64,000 nt of DNA from Streptomyces humidus (GCF_014649655.1 NZ_BMTL01000003.1:124001-188000); one strand, 5' to 3'. Positions 16,191 through 25,677 are shown, numbered from the stretch's first letter. The notes: generated by a model from the sequence alone, not told the origin. A program made the numbers and translations.

Positions 16191-17019
16191 CAAGACGATG
16201 AGCGCCGACGAGGCCGTCTCCCGTCTGGAGAGCGGCATGACCGTCGGCATCGGCGGGTGGGGCTCGCGCCGCAAGCCTATGGCCCTGGTGCGGGCGCTGC
16301 TGCGTTCGCCGGTCACCGACCTCACGGTGGTCTCGTACGGCGGTCCGGACGTCGGCATGCTCGCGGCGGCCGGACGCATCCGCAGGCTGGTCGCCGCGTT
16401 CGCCACGCTCGACTCGATCCCTCTCGAACCGCACTACCGCGCGGCCCGTGAGCGGGGCGCCTTCGAGCTGACGGAGGTCGACGAGGCGATGTTCATGTGG
16501 GGGCTGCGCGCGGCCGCGCACCGGCTGCCGTTCCTGCCGGTGCGTGCGGGCCTGGGCTCGGACGTGATGCGGGTCAACCCCGGGCTGCGGACGGTGACGT
16601 CGCCTTACGAGGACGCGGAGACGTTCGTGGCCATGCCGGCCCTGCGGCTGGACGCGGCCCTGGTGCACGTCAACCGGGCCGACCGGCGGGGCAACGGCCA
16701 GTATCTGGGCCCGGACCCGTACTTCGACGACCTCTTCTGCGAGGCCGCCGACGCGGCGTACGTCAGCTGCGAACGGATCGTCGACACCGCGGAGTTGACG
16801 AAGGAGGCGGCGCCGCAGTCGCTGCTGATCAGGCGGCACTCGGTGACGGGCGTCGTCGAGGCGCCCCACGGGGCGCACTTCACGTCCTGCGCTCCCGACT
16901 ACGGCCGGGACGAGGCCTTCCAGAGGCGGTACGCGACCACGCCGTGGCCGGAGTTCTCGGCCCGGTTCCTCGCCGGGGACGAACAGGCTTACCGTGCGGC
17001 GGCCGGGGAGGCGACGTGA
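16183..17019 (+). CDS. ipdA: CoA-transferase-like ring hydrolase alpha subunit, IpdA
   Basis: A 278-residue class I CoA-transferase-type subunit. GMTVGIGGWGSRRKPMALV near residues 19-37 is the CoA-binding entry, and FELTEVDEAMFMWGLRAAA near 93-111 contains the acidic residues where the catalytic Glu of IpdA is expected. Mycobacterial IpdAB is not a transferase but a hydrolase that opens the last ring (COCHEA-CoA to MOODA-CoA). GTG 16183 overlaps the echA20 stop by 8 bp, with GAGAGGGG upstream. The gene is coupled by GTGA to ipdB. The length and tandem A/B order agree with Rv3551/Rv3552. Confidence 0.8.
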   Translation: MSDKTMSADEAVSRLESGMTVGIGGWGSRRKPMALVRALLRSPVTDLTVVSYGGPDVGMLAAAGRIRRLVAAFATLDSIPLEPHYRAARERGAFELTEVDEAMFMWGLRAAAHRLPFLPVRAGLGSDVMRVNPGLRTVTSPYEDAETFVAMPALRLDAALVHVNRADRRGNGQYLGPDPYFDDLFCEAADAAYVSCERIVDTAELTKEAAPQSLLIRRHSVTGVVEAPHGAHFTSCAPDYGRDEAFQRRYATTPWPEFSARFLAGDEQAYRAAAGEAT

Positions 17020-17735
17020 GCGCGGTGACTCGGGCGGAGTACTGCGTCGTCGCCTGCGCGGAGGCGTGGCGGGGGGCGGGTGAGATCCTGGCGAGCCCGA
17101 TGGGCGTGATCCCGTCGGTCGGCGCGAGGCTCGCCCGGCGCACGTTCTCGCCGGAGCTGTTGCTGACGGACGGTGAGGCTCTGCTCGTCGACCCCGACGG
17201 CACAGTGGAGGGCTGGCTGCCGTACCGCCTGCATCTGGCGCTGGTCACCGGGGGCCGGCGGCACGTGATGATGGGCGCGAGCCAGATCGACCGGTACGGC
17301 AACCAGAACATCTCCTGCATCGGCGACTGGGCGAAGCCGGTGCGCCAGCTCCTCGGTGTGCGGGGTGCGCCGGTCAACACCTTGAACAATCCGACCAGTT
17401 ACTGGGTTCCCCGGCATTCGCGGCGGGTGTTCGTCGAGAAGGTGGACATGGTGTGCGGGGTCGGCTACGACCGTGCGGCCGGTGCGCGTCATCACCGTAT
17501 CCCGCGGGTCGTCTCCGACCTCGGCGTCTTCGACTTCGCCACCCCCGACCGGTCGATGCGGCTGGCCTCGCTGCATCCGGGGGTGAGCGTCGAGCAGGTC
17601 CGTGAGGCGACGGCCTTCGAGCTCGTGGTCCCGCCCGAGGTGCCGTACACGCGCGAGCCGACGGCTGCGGAGCTGCGGTTGATCCGCGAGGTGATCGACC
17701 CGGACGGAGCCCGCGCGCGGGAGGTCGCCGGGTGA
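17016..17735 (+). CDS. ipdB: CoA-transferase-like ring hydrolase beta subunit, IpdB
   Basis: A 239-residue subunit that should pair with IpdA. Notable segments are ASPMGVIPSVGARLARRTFSP near 26-46, MMGASQIDRYGNQNIS around 85-100, and GAPVNTLNNPTSYW. The usual beta-subunit Glu-Asn-Gly motif of true CoA-transferases is not seen, in line with a hydrolase. GTG 17016 overlaps the ipdA stop (GTGA) and the gene's own stop overlaps the next start (GTGATG), so the operon is tightly coupled. Role: last ring opening of HIP-CoA metabolites; inferred from family and order. Confidence 0.8.
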   Translation: MSAVTRAEYCVVACAEAWRGAGEILASPMGVIPSVGARLARRTFSPELLLTDGEALLVDPDGTVEGWLPYRLHLALVTGGRRHVMMGASQIDRYGNQNISCIGDWAKPVRQLLGVRGAPVNTLNNPTSYWVPRHSRRVFVEKVDMVCGVGYDRAAGARHHRIPRVVSDLGVFDFATPDRSMRLASLHPGVSVEQVREATAFELVVPPEVPYTREPTAAELRLIREVIDPDGARAREVAG

Positions 17736-18793
17736 TGGAGACGGCACTGACCCGGCTGGTCGGGGTGCGCCATCCGATCGTGCAGACCGGCATGGGATGG
17801 GTGGCGGGTCCGCGCCTGGTGTCGGCGACGGCGAACGCGGGGGCGCTGGGCGTCCTGGCCTCCGCCACGATGACCCTGGACCAGCTGCGGGCGGCGGTGC
17901 GGGAGGTGAAGGCGCGTACGGACGCGCCGTTCGGCGTCAATCTGCGGGCCGACGCGGCGGACGCGGGCGAGCGGGTGCGGATCGTCGTCGACGAGGGGGT
18001 GCGGGTGGCGTCCTTCGCGCTCGCGCCGTCCCGCGAGCTGATCGCCGAGCTCAAGGCGGCGGGCGTCGTCGTCATCCCGTCGGTCGGGGCCCGTCGGCAC
18101 GCCGAGAAGGTCGTCGCGTGGGGGGCGGACGCGGTGATCGTGCAGGGCGGCGAGGGCGGCGGCCACACCGGCGAGGTGGCCACGACGGTGCTGCTGCCGC
18201 AGGTGGTGGACGCCGTGGACGTCCCGGTCGTGGCGGCCGGCGGGTTCTTCGACGGGCGGGGGCTGGTGGCGGCGCTGGCGTACGGGGCGGCGGGCGTGGC
18301 GATGGGCACCCGGTTCCTGCTGACGTCGGACTCGCCGGTCCCGGACGCGGTGAAGGCCCGGTATCTGGCGGCGGCGGTGCGGGACGTCGTCGTCACCCGG
18401 GCGGTGGACGGCCTTCCGCACCGCATGCTGCGCTCGGAGCTGGTCGGCGCCCTGGAGGACGCGGGGCGGGCCAGGGCCCTGCTGCGGGCGGTGCGGCACG
18501 CGGCCGCGTTCCGCAGGCTGTCGGGTCTGACCTGGGGGCAGATGGTCCGCGACGGGCTGGCGCTGCGTCACGGCAAGGATCTCTCCTTCAGTCAGGTGCT
18601 GCTGGCCGCGAACACGCCGATGCTGCTGCGGTCAGCGATGGTGGAGGGGCGCACGGATGCGGGAGTGATGGCCTCCGGGCAGGCCGCCGGGGTGATCGGC
18701 GACCTGCCGTCGTGCGCGGAGCTGGTCGAGCGTGTCATGCGGGAGGCGGCGGACCGGCTGACGGCCCTGAGCACCGTGCGGCCCGCCCGCTGA
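17732..18793 (+). CDS. ipdC: FMN-dependent nitronate-monooxygenase-fold oxidoreductase, IpdC-like
   Basis: A 353-residue TIM-barrel flavoprotein of the NPD/2-nitropropane dioxygenase family. The FMN phosphate loop QGGEGGGHTGEV (about 138-149) and AAGGFFDGRGLVAALAYGA are clear; FGVNLRADAADAG is near 70. Mycobacterial IpdC is a CoA-thioester reductase acting on hydroxylated HIP-CoA. It starts at GTG 17732 overlapping ipdB (GTGA) or at the adjacent ATG 17735; the two differ by one residue. It is the last gene of the echA20 operon and converges on fadA6 across 27 bp. Confidence 0.8.
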   Translation: MMETALTRLVGVRHPIVQTGMGWVAGPRLVSATANAGALGVLASATMTLDQLRAAVREVKARTDAPFGVNLRADAADAGERVRIVVDEGVRVASFALAPSRELIAELKAAGVVVIPSVGARRHAEKVVAWGADAVIVQGGEGGGHTGEVATTVLLPQVVDAVDVPVVAAGGFFDGRGLVAALAYGAAGVAMGTRFLLTSDSPVPDAVKARYLAAAVRDVVVTRAVDGLPHRMLRSELVGALEDAGRARALLRAVRHAAAFRRLSGLTWGQMVRDGLALRHGKDLSFSQVLLAANTPMLLRSAMVEGRTDAGVMASGQAAGVIGDLPSCAELVERVMREAADRLTALSTVRPAR

Positions 18794-18820
18794 CGGGCCC
18801 GCCGCCGCACCGCGCCCCTC

Positions 18821-19978
<1,158 letters not shown>

Positions 19979-20046
19979 GGCAACTCCCTCAGGGAAAGGG
20001 GCACTTGCTGGGACTGTTCACCTGCGGCTGTTCACTGCGGTTGTGC

Positions 20047-20130
20047 GCGTGCGGCTGTTCGCGTGCGGTTCTTCGCGTGCGGTTCTTCGCGTGCGGTGCT
20101 TCGCGTGCGGTTCTTCGCGTGCGGCTGTTC
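20047..20130. repeat. 14-bp tandem repeat array between kstR2 and fadA6
   Basis: GCGTGCGG recurs every 14 bp at 20047, 20061, 20075, 20089, 20103 and 20117, within units such as GCGTGCGGTTCTTC. More degenerate copies extend left to about 20025. The array begins immediately past the stop codon of the TetR gene. It is not CRISPR: the units are adjacent, without spacers. Confidence 0.9.
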
Positions 20131-20132
20131 GC

Positions 20133-20750
20133 TCACGGCTCCTTGCTCACGGCGATCCCGTCGAGCACCATCGACAGGTACTGCCGGGCGATCTCGTCCG
20201 GGCTGTGCTGCCCGCCGGGCCGGTACCAGGACGCGGCGACCCAGACGGTGTCGCGGACGAAGCGGTAGGTGAGCCGCACGTCGAGGTCGGCGCGGAAGAC
20301 CTGCTCCGCGACGCCGCGTTCCAGCGTGGACAGCCACGCCTTCTCGAACCTGCGCTGCGACTCGGCGAGGAACGCGAACCGTTCGTGCGCGACGAGCTGA
20401 CGGCTCTCCTTCTGGTAGATCGCCACGGCGGCGCGGTGCCGGTCGATCTCCCGGAACGACTCGGTGACCAGCGCCTCGAGCGTCTCGCGGGGGCCCTCGC
20501 CGGCGGCCAGGACGGCGTCGTAGCCGTCCCACAGCTCGTCGAGGAAGGTGCGCAGGATCTCTTCGAGCATCGACTCCTTGGAGTCGAAGTGGTAGTAGAG
20601 GCTGCCCGCGAGCATGCCCGCGTGGTCGGCGATCTTGCGCACGGTGGTGGCGTTGTAACCCTGCTCGGCGAAGACCTCGGCGGCCGTCTCGAGCAGTTCG
20701 CCGCGGCGCGCGGGCGCGGCGGTCACCTGGGGCTTCTTCTTGGTCGGCAC
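20133..20750 (-). CDS. kstR2: TetR-family repressor, KstR2-like
   Basis: A 205-residue regulator. The N-terminal HTH spans about 17-60: LLETAAEVFAEQGYNATTVRKIADHAGM, then SLYYHFDSKESMLEEIL. The C-terminal ligand domain is of KstR2 length. It lies between fadA6 and ipdF exactly as KstR2 lies in mycobacteria, where HIP-CoA releases it from DNA. GTG 20750 gives VPTKKKP; the nearby ATG 20757 is out of frame. The likely targets are the two matching palindromes at 15391 and 21579; none is seen in the 26 bp between this gene and ipdF, so it is probably autoregulated through the ipdF promoter. Confidence 0.82.
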   Translation of the reverse strand: MPTKKKPQVTAAPARRGELLETAAEVFAEQGYNATTVRKIADHAGMLAGSLYYHFDSKESMLEEILRTFLDELWDGYDAVLAAGEGPRETLEALVTESFREIDRHRAAVAIYQKESRQLVAHERFAFLAESQRRFEKAWLSTLERGVAEQVFRADLDVRLTYRFVRDTVWVAASWYRPGGQHSPDEIARQYLSMVLDGIAVSKEP

Positions 20751-20776
20751 GGGTCCATTGTGGGCTGCTCCGGTCG

Positions 20777-21565
20777 TCAGGCGTGCTGGCTGCTGACGGC
20801 GACGACCTCGCCCGTCATGTACGAGGAGTAGTCCGAGGCCAGGAAGACGATCACGTTGGCCACCTCCCAGGGCTGCGCGTACCGCCCGAAGGCCTCGCGT
20901 TCGGTGAGCTCCGCGAGCAGTTCGGGCGTGGTGACCTTCACCAGGTGCGGGTGCATGGCCAGGCTCGGCGAGACGGCGTTGACCCGTACCCCGTAGGCGG
21001 CCGCCTCGACGGCCGCGCAGCGGGTCAGGGCCATCACGCCCGCCTTCGCGGCGGCGTAGTGCGCCTGTCCGGCCTGGGCGCGCCAGCCGACGACGGAGGC
21101 GTTGTTGACGATGACGCCGCCGCCGCTCGTCCGCATCAGCCGCAGGGCGGCCCTGGTGCACCGGAAGGTGCCGTTCAGCGTGACGTCCAGGACCCGTGTC
21201 CACTGTTCGTCGCTCATGTCGGCCAGGGGTGCGGTTCCGCCCAGTCCGGCGTTGTTGACGACGACGTCGAGGCGGCCGTGTGCCGCGACGGCGGCGTCGA
21301 ACAGGGCTCGCACCTGGCGCTCGTCGGTGACGTCGCAGGGCAGGGCCGTCACCGCCGCCGGGCCGAACTCCTCGGCGAGCTCGGCCTCGTGGGCCTTGAG
21401 CCGGCGCGGGTGGGCGTCGCTGATCAGGACGCGGGCGCCTTCTTCGAGGAAGCGGCGCGCGGTGGCTCCGCCGATGCCCGCGCCGGCCGCCGCGGTGATC
21501 ACCGCGGTGCGTCCGTCGAGCAGCGCGTGCCCGGGAACGTACGGCGGACCCTCGACGTTCGTCAT
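20777..21565 (-). CDS. ipdF: SDR oxidoreductase, IpdF-like
   Basis: A 262-residue SDR. ITAAAGAGIGGATARRFLEEGARVL near 24-48 is the cofactor fold, NNAGLGG around 105, catalytic Ser in NNASVVGWRAQ, and YAAAKAGVM. The C-terminal FLASDYSSYMTGEVVAVSSQHA closes it. Mycobacterial IpdF (Rv3559c) oxidises a hydroxylated HIP-CoA. It is the first gene of the minus-strand operon ipdF-kstR2-fadA6, diverging from fadE over the second operator. Of the three SDRs in the cluster it is the one beside kstR2, which is why IpdF is preferred. The start ATG 21565 has a weak ribosome site. Confidence 0.8.
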   Translation of the reverse strand: MTNVEGPPYVPGHALLDGRTAVITAAAGAGIGGATARRFLEEGARVLISDAHPRRLKAHEAELAEEFGPAAVTALPCDVTDERQVRALFDAAVAAHGRLDVVVNNAGLGGTAPLADMSDEQWTRVLDVTLNGTFRCTRAALRLMRTSGGGVIVNNASVVGWRAQAGQAHYAAAKAGVMALTRCAAVEAAAYGVRVNAVSPSLAMHPHLVKVTTPELLAELTEREAFGRYAQPWEVANVIVFLASDYSSYMTGEVVAVSSQHA

Positions 21566-21578
21566 GACAGCACGCTAA

Positions 21579-21598
21579 CCTACCAAACACTTGTTAGG
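21579..21598. promoter_or_regulatory. candidate KstR2-type operator, ipdF/fadE divergent promoter
   Basis: CCTACCAAACACTTGTTAGG on the plus strand reads CCTAACAAGTGTTTGGTAGG on the minus strand and aligns with the site at 15391. The core AACAAGTGTTTGGT fits AnCAAGnnCTTGnT with one mismatch. It lies 13 bp upstream of ipdF and 27 bp upstream of fadE. Confidence 0.78.
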
Positions 21599-21625
21599 GA
21601 AGAACGTTCGGGAAAGAGGGTGGCC

Positions 21626-22768
21626 GTGGACCTCGCACACTCCCCCGCCGACGAGGCGTTCCGCGCCGAGGCCCGGGCCTGGCTGCACGCGCACGTGCCG
21701 GCGCGGCCGCTGCCGTCCCTGGAGACCGCCGAGGGCTTCGCCGCGCACCGCGCGTGGGAGGCGGAGCTGGCCGCGGACGGCTGGTCGGCGGTGAACTGGC
21801 CGACCCGCTACGGCGGCCGGGACTGCGGGCTGACGCGCTGGCTGCTGTTCGAGGAGGAGTACTGGGCGGCGGGCGCCCCCGGCCGGGTCGGCCAGAACGG
21901 CGTGAGCCTGCTCGCGCCCACCCTGTTCGACCACGGCACCGAGGAGCAGCGTTCCCGCGTGCTGCCCGCGATGGCCGCCGGCGAGGTCGTCTGGGCGCAG
22001 GCCTGGTCGGAGCCCGAGGCCGGCTCGGACCTGGCGGCGCTGCGCGCCAGGGCGGTCCGCGCGGACGGCGGCTGGCTGCTGAGCGGCCAGAAGGCGTGGT
22101 CCTCGCGCGCGGCCTTCGCCGACCGTGCCTTCGGCCTGTTCCGTACCGATCCCGACGCCGGCGCACCGCACCGGGGCCTCGGTTACTTCATGTTCGACCT
22201 GCGGGCCCCCGGCGTCACCGTCCGCCCCGTCGGCCGCCTCGACGGGAAACCGGCCTTCGCCGAGCTGTTCCTGGACGAGGTGTTCGTGCCGGACGAGGAC
22301 GTGATCGGGCGGCCGGGCGAGGGCTGGCGCATCGCGATGTCGACGGCGGCCAACGAGCGCGGGCTCACCCTGCGCTCCCCCGGCCGCTTCCTCGCGTCGG
22401 CCGAGCGGCTGCATGCCCTGTGGCAGGACCGGGGCAGTCCGCCCGGTGCGGCGAACCGGGTGGCCGACGCCCTGATCGGCGCCCGGGCGTACCAGTTGTT
22501 CACCTGGGCGGCCGCGTCCCGCTTCCTGGCCGGCGAGCGGCTCGGCCCGGAGTCGAGCCTGAACAAGGTGTTCTGGTCGGAGTACGACATTGCGCTGCAC
22601 GAGACGGCGCTGGACCTGCTGGGCGAGGACGGGGAGCGTGGCGACACGGACTGGTCCGAGCGGTACGTCTTCTCCCTCGCCGGGCCGATCTACGCGGGCG
22701 CCAACGAGGTCCAGCGCGACATCGTCGCCGAGCGCCTGCTCGGCCTGCCGAAGGGACGGCGGACATGA
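21626..22768 (+). CDS. acyl-CoA dehydrogenase, large-type subunit (FadE30/FadE31-like)
   Basis: A 380-residue flavoprotein of the acyl-CoA dehydrogenase fold. WAQAWSEPEAGSDLAALRARA is the FAD-contact region, and FVPDEDVIGRPGEGWRIAM and AGPIYAGANEVQRDIVAERLLGLPKG near the C-terminus are typical. At the site of the MCAD catalytic Glu (YEG) it has YAG, as in many heteromeric steroid dehydrogenases where the base sits elsewhere. GTG 21626 is chosen for GAGGG 5 bp upstream; GTG 21620 is an alternative. It is coupled by ATGA to the next gene, suggesting an alpha2beta2 enzyme. FadE30 (HIP-CoA) or FadE31/32 (MOODA-CoA) roles are both possible. Confidence 0.78.
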   Translation: MDLAHSPADEAFRAEARAWLHAHVPARPLPSLETAEGFAAHRAWEAELAADGWSAVNWPTRYGGRDCGLTRWLLFEEEYWAAGAPGRVGQNGVSLLAPTLFDHGTEEQRSRVLPAMAAGEVVWAQAWSEPEAGSDLAALRARAVRADGGWLLSGQKAWSSRAAFADRAFGLFRTDPDAGAPHRGLGYFMFDLRAPGVTVRPVGRLDGKPAFAELFLDEVFVPDEDVIGRPGEGWRIAMSTAANERGLTLRSPGRFLASAERLHALWQDRGSPPGAANRVADALIGARAYQLFTWAAASRFLAGERLGPESSLNKVFWSEYDIALHETALDLLGEDGERGDTDWSERYVFSLAGPIYAGANEVQRDIVAERLLGLPKGRRT

Positions 22769-23742
22769 CCGCGTCGCGGGCGCCCGCGCCGATGAGGTTC
22801 CTGCTCGACGCCGAACAGCGGGCGTTCGCGCGGTCGCTGGACGCGATGCTGGGCGCGGCGGGCACCGCGGCGGCGGTCCGTGACTGGAGCCGCGGGGACC
22901 ACGGGCGCGGGCGCGCGCTGTGGTCCCGGATCGCCGACGCGGGGGTCTTCGCCCTGGCGGTCCCCGAGAAGCACGACGGGTTCGGGCCCCGGCCGGTGGA
23001 GCTGGCGGTGGCCTTCGTGGAGCTGGGGCGGCACGCCGTTCCGGGCCCGCTGGTGGAGACGGTCGCCGCGGCGGCCCTGCTGCGCGACCCGGGGCCCGCC
23101 GGGCGGTTCCTCGCGGCGCTGGCCTCGGGCCGGTCGACGGCGACGGTGGCCCGCGAGGGTTCCTACGCCCTGGACGGCGACGCGGCCACGCTCCGGCTGG
23201 CCCTGGGCGCCGACGGCCTGCGGCTCGCCCCCGGGCACGGCCCGGTGCGGCCGTCCCTGGACCCCGCCCGTCGTCTCACCCGGCTGCTGCCGGGCGGCGA
23301 ACTCCTGACTCCGGCCCCGGCCGTGGACGACGCGCTGCTGTGGGCCCGGCTCGCCACCGCCGCCCAGGCCCTCGGCGTCGGTCTGGCGCTGCTGGAGCGG
23401 ACGGTGGCCCATGTCGGCCGGCGCGTCCAGTTCGGGGTGCCCATAGGCTCGTTCCAGGCAGTCAAGCACCGGCTGGCCGATGTGAAGATCGCCCTGGAGT
23501 TCGCCCGTCCCCTGGTGCTGGGGGCCGCCGTGACGATGTCGGCCGCGGACGTCGCGGCGGCGAAGGCGAGCGCGGGCGAGGCGGCGTACGCGAGCGCGCG
23601 CGCCGCGCTCCAGCTGCACGGCGCGATCGGCTACACGGCGGAGTACGACCTGTCGCTCTGGCTCACCAAGGCCCGCGCCCTGCGCACGGCCTGGGGCACG
23701 CCGGACGAGTGCCGGGCGGAGGTGCTGCGCGCCCACGGATAG
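22765..23742 (+). CDS. acyl-CoA dehydrogenase, small-type subunit (FadE32/33-like)
   Basis: A 325-residue acyl-CoA dehydrogenase-fold protein with a reduced middle domain. FLLDAEQRAFARSLDAML opens the N-terminal helical domain; RRVQFGVPIGSFQAVKHRLADVK and LQLHGAIGYTAEYDLSLW are the conserved C-terminal FAD/CoA elements. It is shorter than a normal homotetrameric enzyme (about 380) and matches the small subunits that dimerise with a larger partner in steroid side-chain and ring catabolism. ATG 22765 overlaps the partner's stop (ATGA). It ends 2 bp before the convergent FBP gene and marks the right edge of the HIP cluster. Confidence 0.78.
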   Translation: MTASRAPAPMRFLLDAEQRAFARSLDAMLGAAGTAAAVRDWSRGDHGRGRALWSRIADAGVFALAVPEKHDGFGPRPVELAVAFVELGRHAVPGPLVETVAAAALLRDPGPAGRFLAALASGRSTATVAREGSYALDGDAATLRLALGADGLRLAPGHGPVRPSLDPARRLTRLLPGGELLTPAPAVDDALLWARLATAAQALGVGLALLERTVAHVGRRVQFGVPIGSFQAVKHRLADVKIALEFARPLVLGAAVTMSAADVAAAKASAGEAAYASARAALQLHGAIGYTAEYDLSLWLTKARALRTAWGTPDECRAEVLRAHG

Positions 23743-23744
23743 CC

Positions 23745-24236
23745 TCAGGCGGTCACCTTGGCGAGGAACGCGGCGAGGTTGGCCACGGTGCGTTCGATCT
23801 TCTCCTCCAGTGTGATCGTCTCGTGCAGGCGGGCCCCGGCGCCCGCGTCCCGCTTGCCCCGCACGTACAGGGAGCAGGCGAGGTCGCTGCAGATGTAGGC
23901 GCCCACGGAGTTGCCCTGCTGGCCGGCTCTGCCCGCCTTGGGCGCGACCATCAGGGAGACGCCGCCGGAGTGGGTGGTCAGGCACATCGTGCACATGCTG
24001 CGCCGGGCCTGCCCGGAGCCGGAGTGGGTCGAGCGCAGCTGGAGGGCTCTGGGCCGGCCGTCCAGTTCCATGACGAGGTAGGCGCGGTCGGGGGCCTGGG
24101 GGTCCCGCCAGCCGAGGTAGTCGAGGTCGTCCCAGGGCCGGTCGGCCAGGTCGCGCGGCACGGACAGGCGCTTCGCCTCGCCCTTGGTGCAGTTGACGAA
24201 TGCGGCGCGGATCTCTTGTTCGGTCAGCGGCTTCAT
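23745..24236 (-). CDS. FBP-domain (FusB-type) EF-G-binding protein
   Basis: A 163-residue protein with the FusB-type treble-clef zinc finger: SMCTMC and, 30 residues later, ICSDLAC (Cx2C-x30-Cx4C), embedded in MCLTTHSGGVSLMVAPKAG. Staphylococcal FusB/FusC use this finger to bind EF-G and free it from fusidic acid-stalled ribosomes; actinobacterial homologues are known only by homology. ATG 24236 (MKPLTEQEIRAAF) is preferred to an upstream ATG at 24272 that lies in the palindrome. It is divergent from a TetR gene over a perfect operator-like palindrome, so expression is probably inducible. Confidence 0.8.
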   Translation of the reverse strand: MKPLTEQEIRAAFVNCTKGEAKRLSVPRDLADRPWDDLDYLGWRDPQAPDRAYLVMELDGRPRALQLRSTHSGSGQARRSMCTMCLTTHSGGVSLMVAPKAGRAGQQGNSVGAYICSDLACSLYVRGKRDAGAGARLHETITLEEKIERTVANLAAFLAKVTA

Positions 24237-24250
24237 GTCAGGCAGGCTAA

Positions 24251-24273
24251 TTTGCCTAAATGCTTTAGGCAAA
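24251..24273. promoter_or_regulatory. perfect 10-bp inverted repeat between FBP and TetR genes
   Basis: TTTGCCTAAA-TGC-TTTAGGCAAA is a perfect palindrome with a 3-bp centre, starting 14 bp upstream of the FBP gene and ending 84 bp before the TetR gene. Its AT-richness stands out from the surroundings. Most likely it is the operator of the adjacent TetR protein. Confidence 0.8.
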
Positions 24274-24357
24274 TACTTATTCTGCTACGGGTGGCGCATA
24301 ATGGCCATCGGCAGGAGGCTCGCTGCGTCGAGCGACGGATCCAGGCGGGAGACGAGC

Positions 24358-24930
24358 ATGGGGCGCGTGGGGCTGAGCACGGAACGCCTGGTCCGGGCGG
24401 GCGCGGAACTCGCCGACGAGGTCGGCTTCGACCAGGTGACCGTGTCGGCGCTGGCCAGGCGCTTCGACGTCAAGGTCGCGAGCCTGTACTCGCATGTGAG
24501 GAACTCCGACGACCTGCGGACCCGGATCGCCCTGCTGGCGCTGGCCGAGCTCGCCGACCGGGGCGACGTCGCGCTGGCCGGGCGGGCGGGCAAGGACGCC
24601 CTGACCGCGCTGGCCGACGTCTACCGCGACTACGCCCGTGAGCACCCCGGCCGCTATGCCGCGGCCCAGCTGCGGCTGGACCCCGAGGCGGCGGCCGCGA
24701 GCGCGGGCGGCCGGCACGCCCGTATGACCCGCGCGATCCTGCGCGGCTACGACCTCGCCGAGCCGGACCAGACGCACGCCGTCCGCCTGCTGGGCAGCGT
24801 CTTCCACGGCTACGTCAGCCTGGAGCTGGGCGGCGGGTTCAGCCACAGCGCCCCCGACACCGAGGAGACCTGGACGCGGATCCTGGACGCCCTCGACGTG
24901 CTGCTGCGCAACTGGCCGCCCGAGCGGTGA
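24358..24930 (+). CDS. TetR/AcrR-family regulator with WHG-type C-terminal domain
   Basis: A 190-residue repressor. HTH spans about 10-52: LVRAGAELADEVGFDQVTVSALARRFDVK, then ASLYSHVRNSDDLR. The C-terminal part has YRDYAREHPGRYAA and VFHGYVSLELGGGF, the pattern of the WHG TetR C-terminal domain. ATG 24358 has GGGAGA 5 bp upstream; an in-frame upstream ATG (24301) lacks a ribosome site. It is divergent from the FBP gene across the 24251 palindrome, so autoregulation and control of FBP are likely. The ligand is unknown, possibly an antibiotic. Confidence 0.85.
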   Translation: MGRVGLSTERLVRAGAELADEVGFDQVTVSALARRFDVKVASLYSHVRNSDDLRTRIALLALAELADRGDVALAGRAGKDALTALADVYRDYAREHPGRYAAAQLRLDPEAAAASAGGRHARMTRAILRGYDLAEPDQTHAVRLLGSVFHGYVSLELGGGFSHSAPDTEETWTRILDALDVLLRNWPPER

Positions 24931-24954
24931 GGGGCCGGGACGGGGCGGACCCGG

Positions 24955-25677
24955 CTACGCCGTGACGATCCCCCGGGCCCGCGCGGCCGTCAGCCACTTC
25001 GGGAACTCGCTCACCAGCCGGTCGTACAGCTCCGCGTCCGAGACCGTGCGCGGATCCGAACCGGCGTGGAAGAAGCCGGCGTTGTCGACGGCCCGCTTCG
25101 CCGGGACGGGCAGGTCGTCGAGCCTGCGCAGGAAGTCGAACTGCTTGCTGCCCCGGTCGCCGAAGCCGATGAACTGCCAGAACAGCGGCAGCTTCGAGGC
25201 CTTGCACAGATAGCGTTCGGCGGCGAGCTTGTTGATCGGGCCGCCGTCGGTCTGGAAGACGACGAGCGCGGGGTCCTTCGAGCCGCTGTCGAGGTAGTGG
25301 TCGATGACGGCGTCCATGGCCAGGTGGTAGCTGGTCCTGCCCATGTGTCCGAGCCCGGCCACGATCCGGTCCACCCGCCCCCGGTGGTCGGCGAGTTCGA
25401 CGTCGGTGACGGCGTCGACGTCGGTGGAGAAGAAGACGACCGGCACCCGCCCGTCGTCGTCGAGATGGGCCGACAGCCCCAGCACCCGGTCGGCGAGGGC
25501 CTGCACGCTGCCGTCCTGGTAGTACGGCTTCATCGACCCCGAGTAGTCGACGACGAGATAGACGGCGGCCCGCTGCCCGGCGAGACCGTGCGCGGCGAGG
25601 GACACCCCGGCCTTCTTGTAGAGGTCGACCAGCGCGGGCGCGGTCTGCTGGACCTTGGTGAGACTGATCGCGGGCAT
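24955..25677 (-). CDS. VWA-domain protein (TerF/TerY-like)
   Basis: A 240-residue single-domain von Willebrand factor A protein. The MIDAS metal site is intact: DYSGSM near residue 47 (DxSxS), the Thr in GRTSYHLAMD, and the Asp in FQTDGGPINK. YLCKASKLPLFWQFIGFG is typical of the tellurium-resistance VWA group that works with TerD-type proteins. No Ter genes are nearby, so the partner is unknown. ATG 25677 (MPAISLTKVQQ) is chosen because the family begins there; longer frames run into the chitosanase promoter. No signal peptide is seen, so it is cytoplasmic. Confidence 0.85.
   Translation of the reverse strand: MPAISLTKVQQTAPALVDLYKKAGVSLAAHGLAGQRAAVYLVVDYSGSMKPYYQDGSVQALADRVLGLSAHLDDDGRVPVVFFSTDVDAVTDVELADHRGRVDRIVAGLGHMGRTSYHLAMDAVIDHYLDSGSKDPALVVFQTDGGPINKLAAERYLCKASKLPLFWQFIGFGDRGSKQFDFLRRLDDLPVPAKRAVDNAGFFHAGSDPRTVSDAELYDRLVSEFPKWLTAARARGIVTA

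Noticed and set aside
20025..20130. Possible CRISPR array
   Set aside because: The 14-bp units are contiguous with no unique spacers and no cas genes are near.
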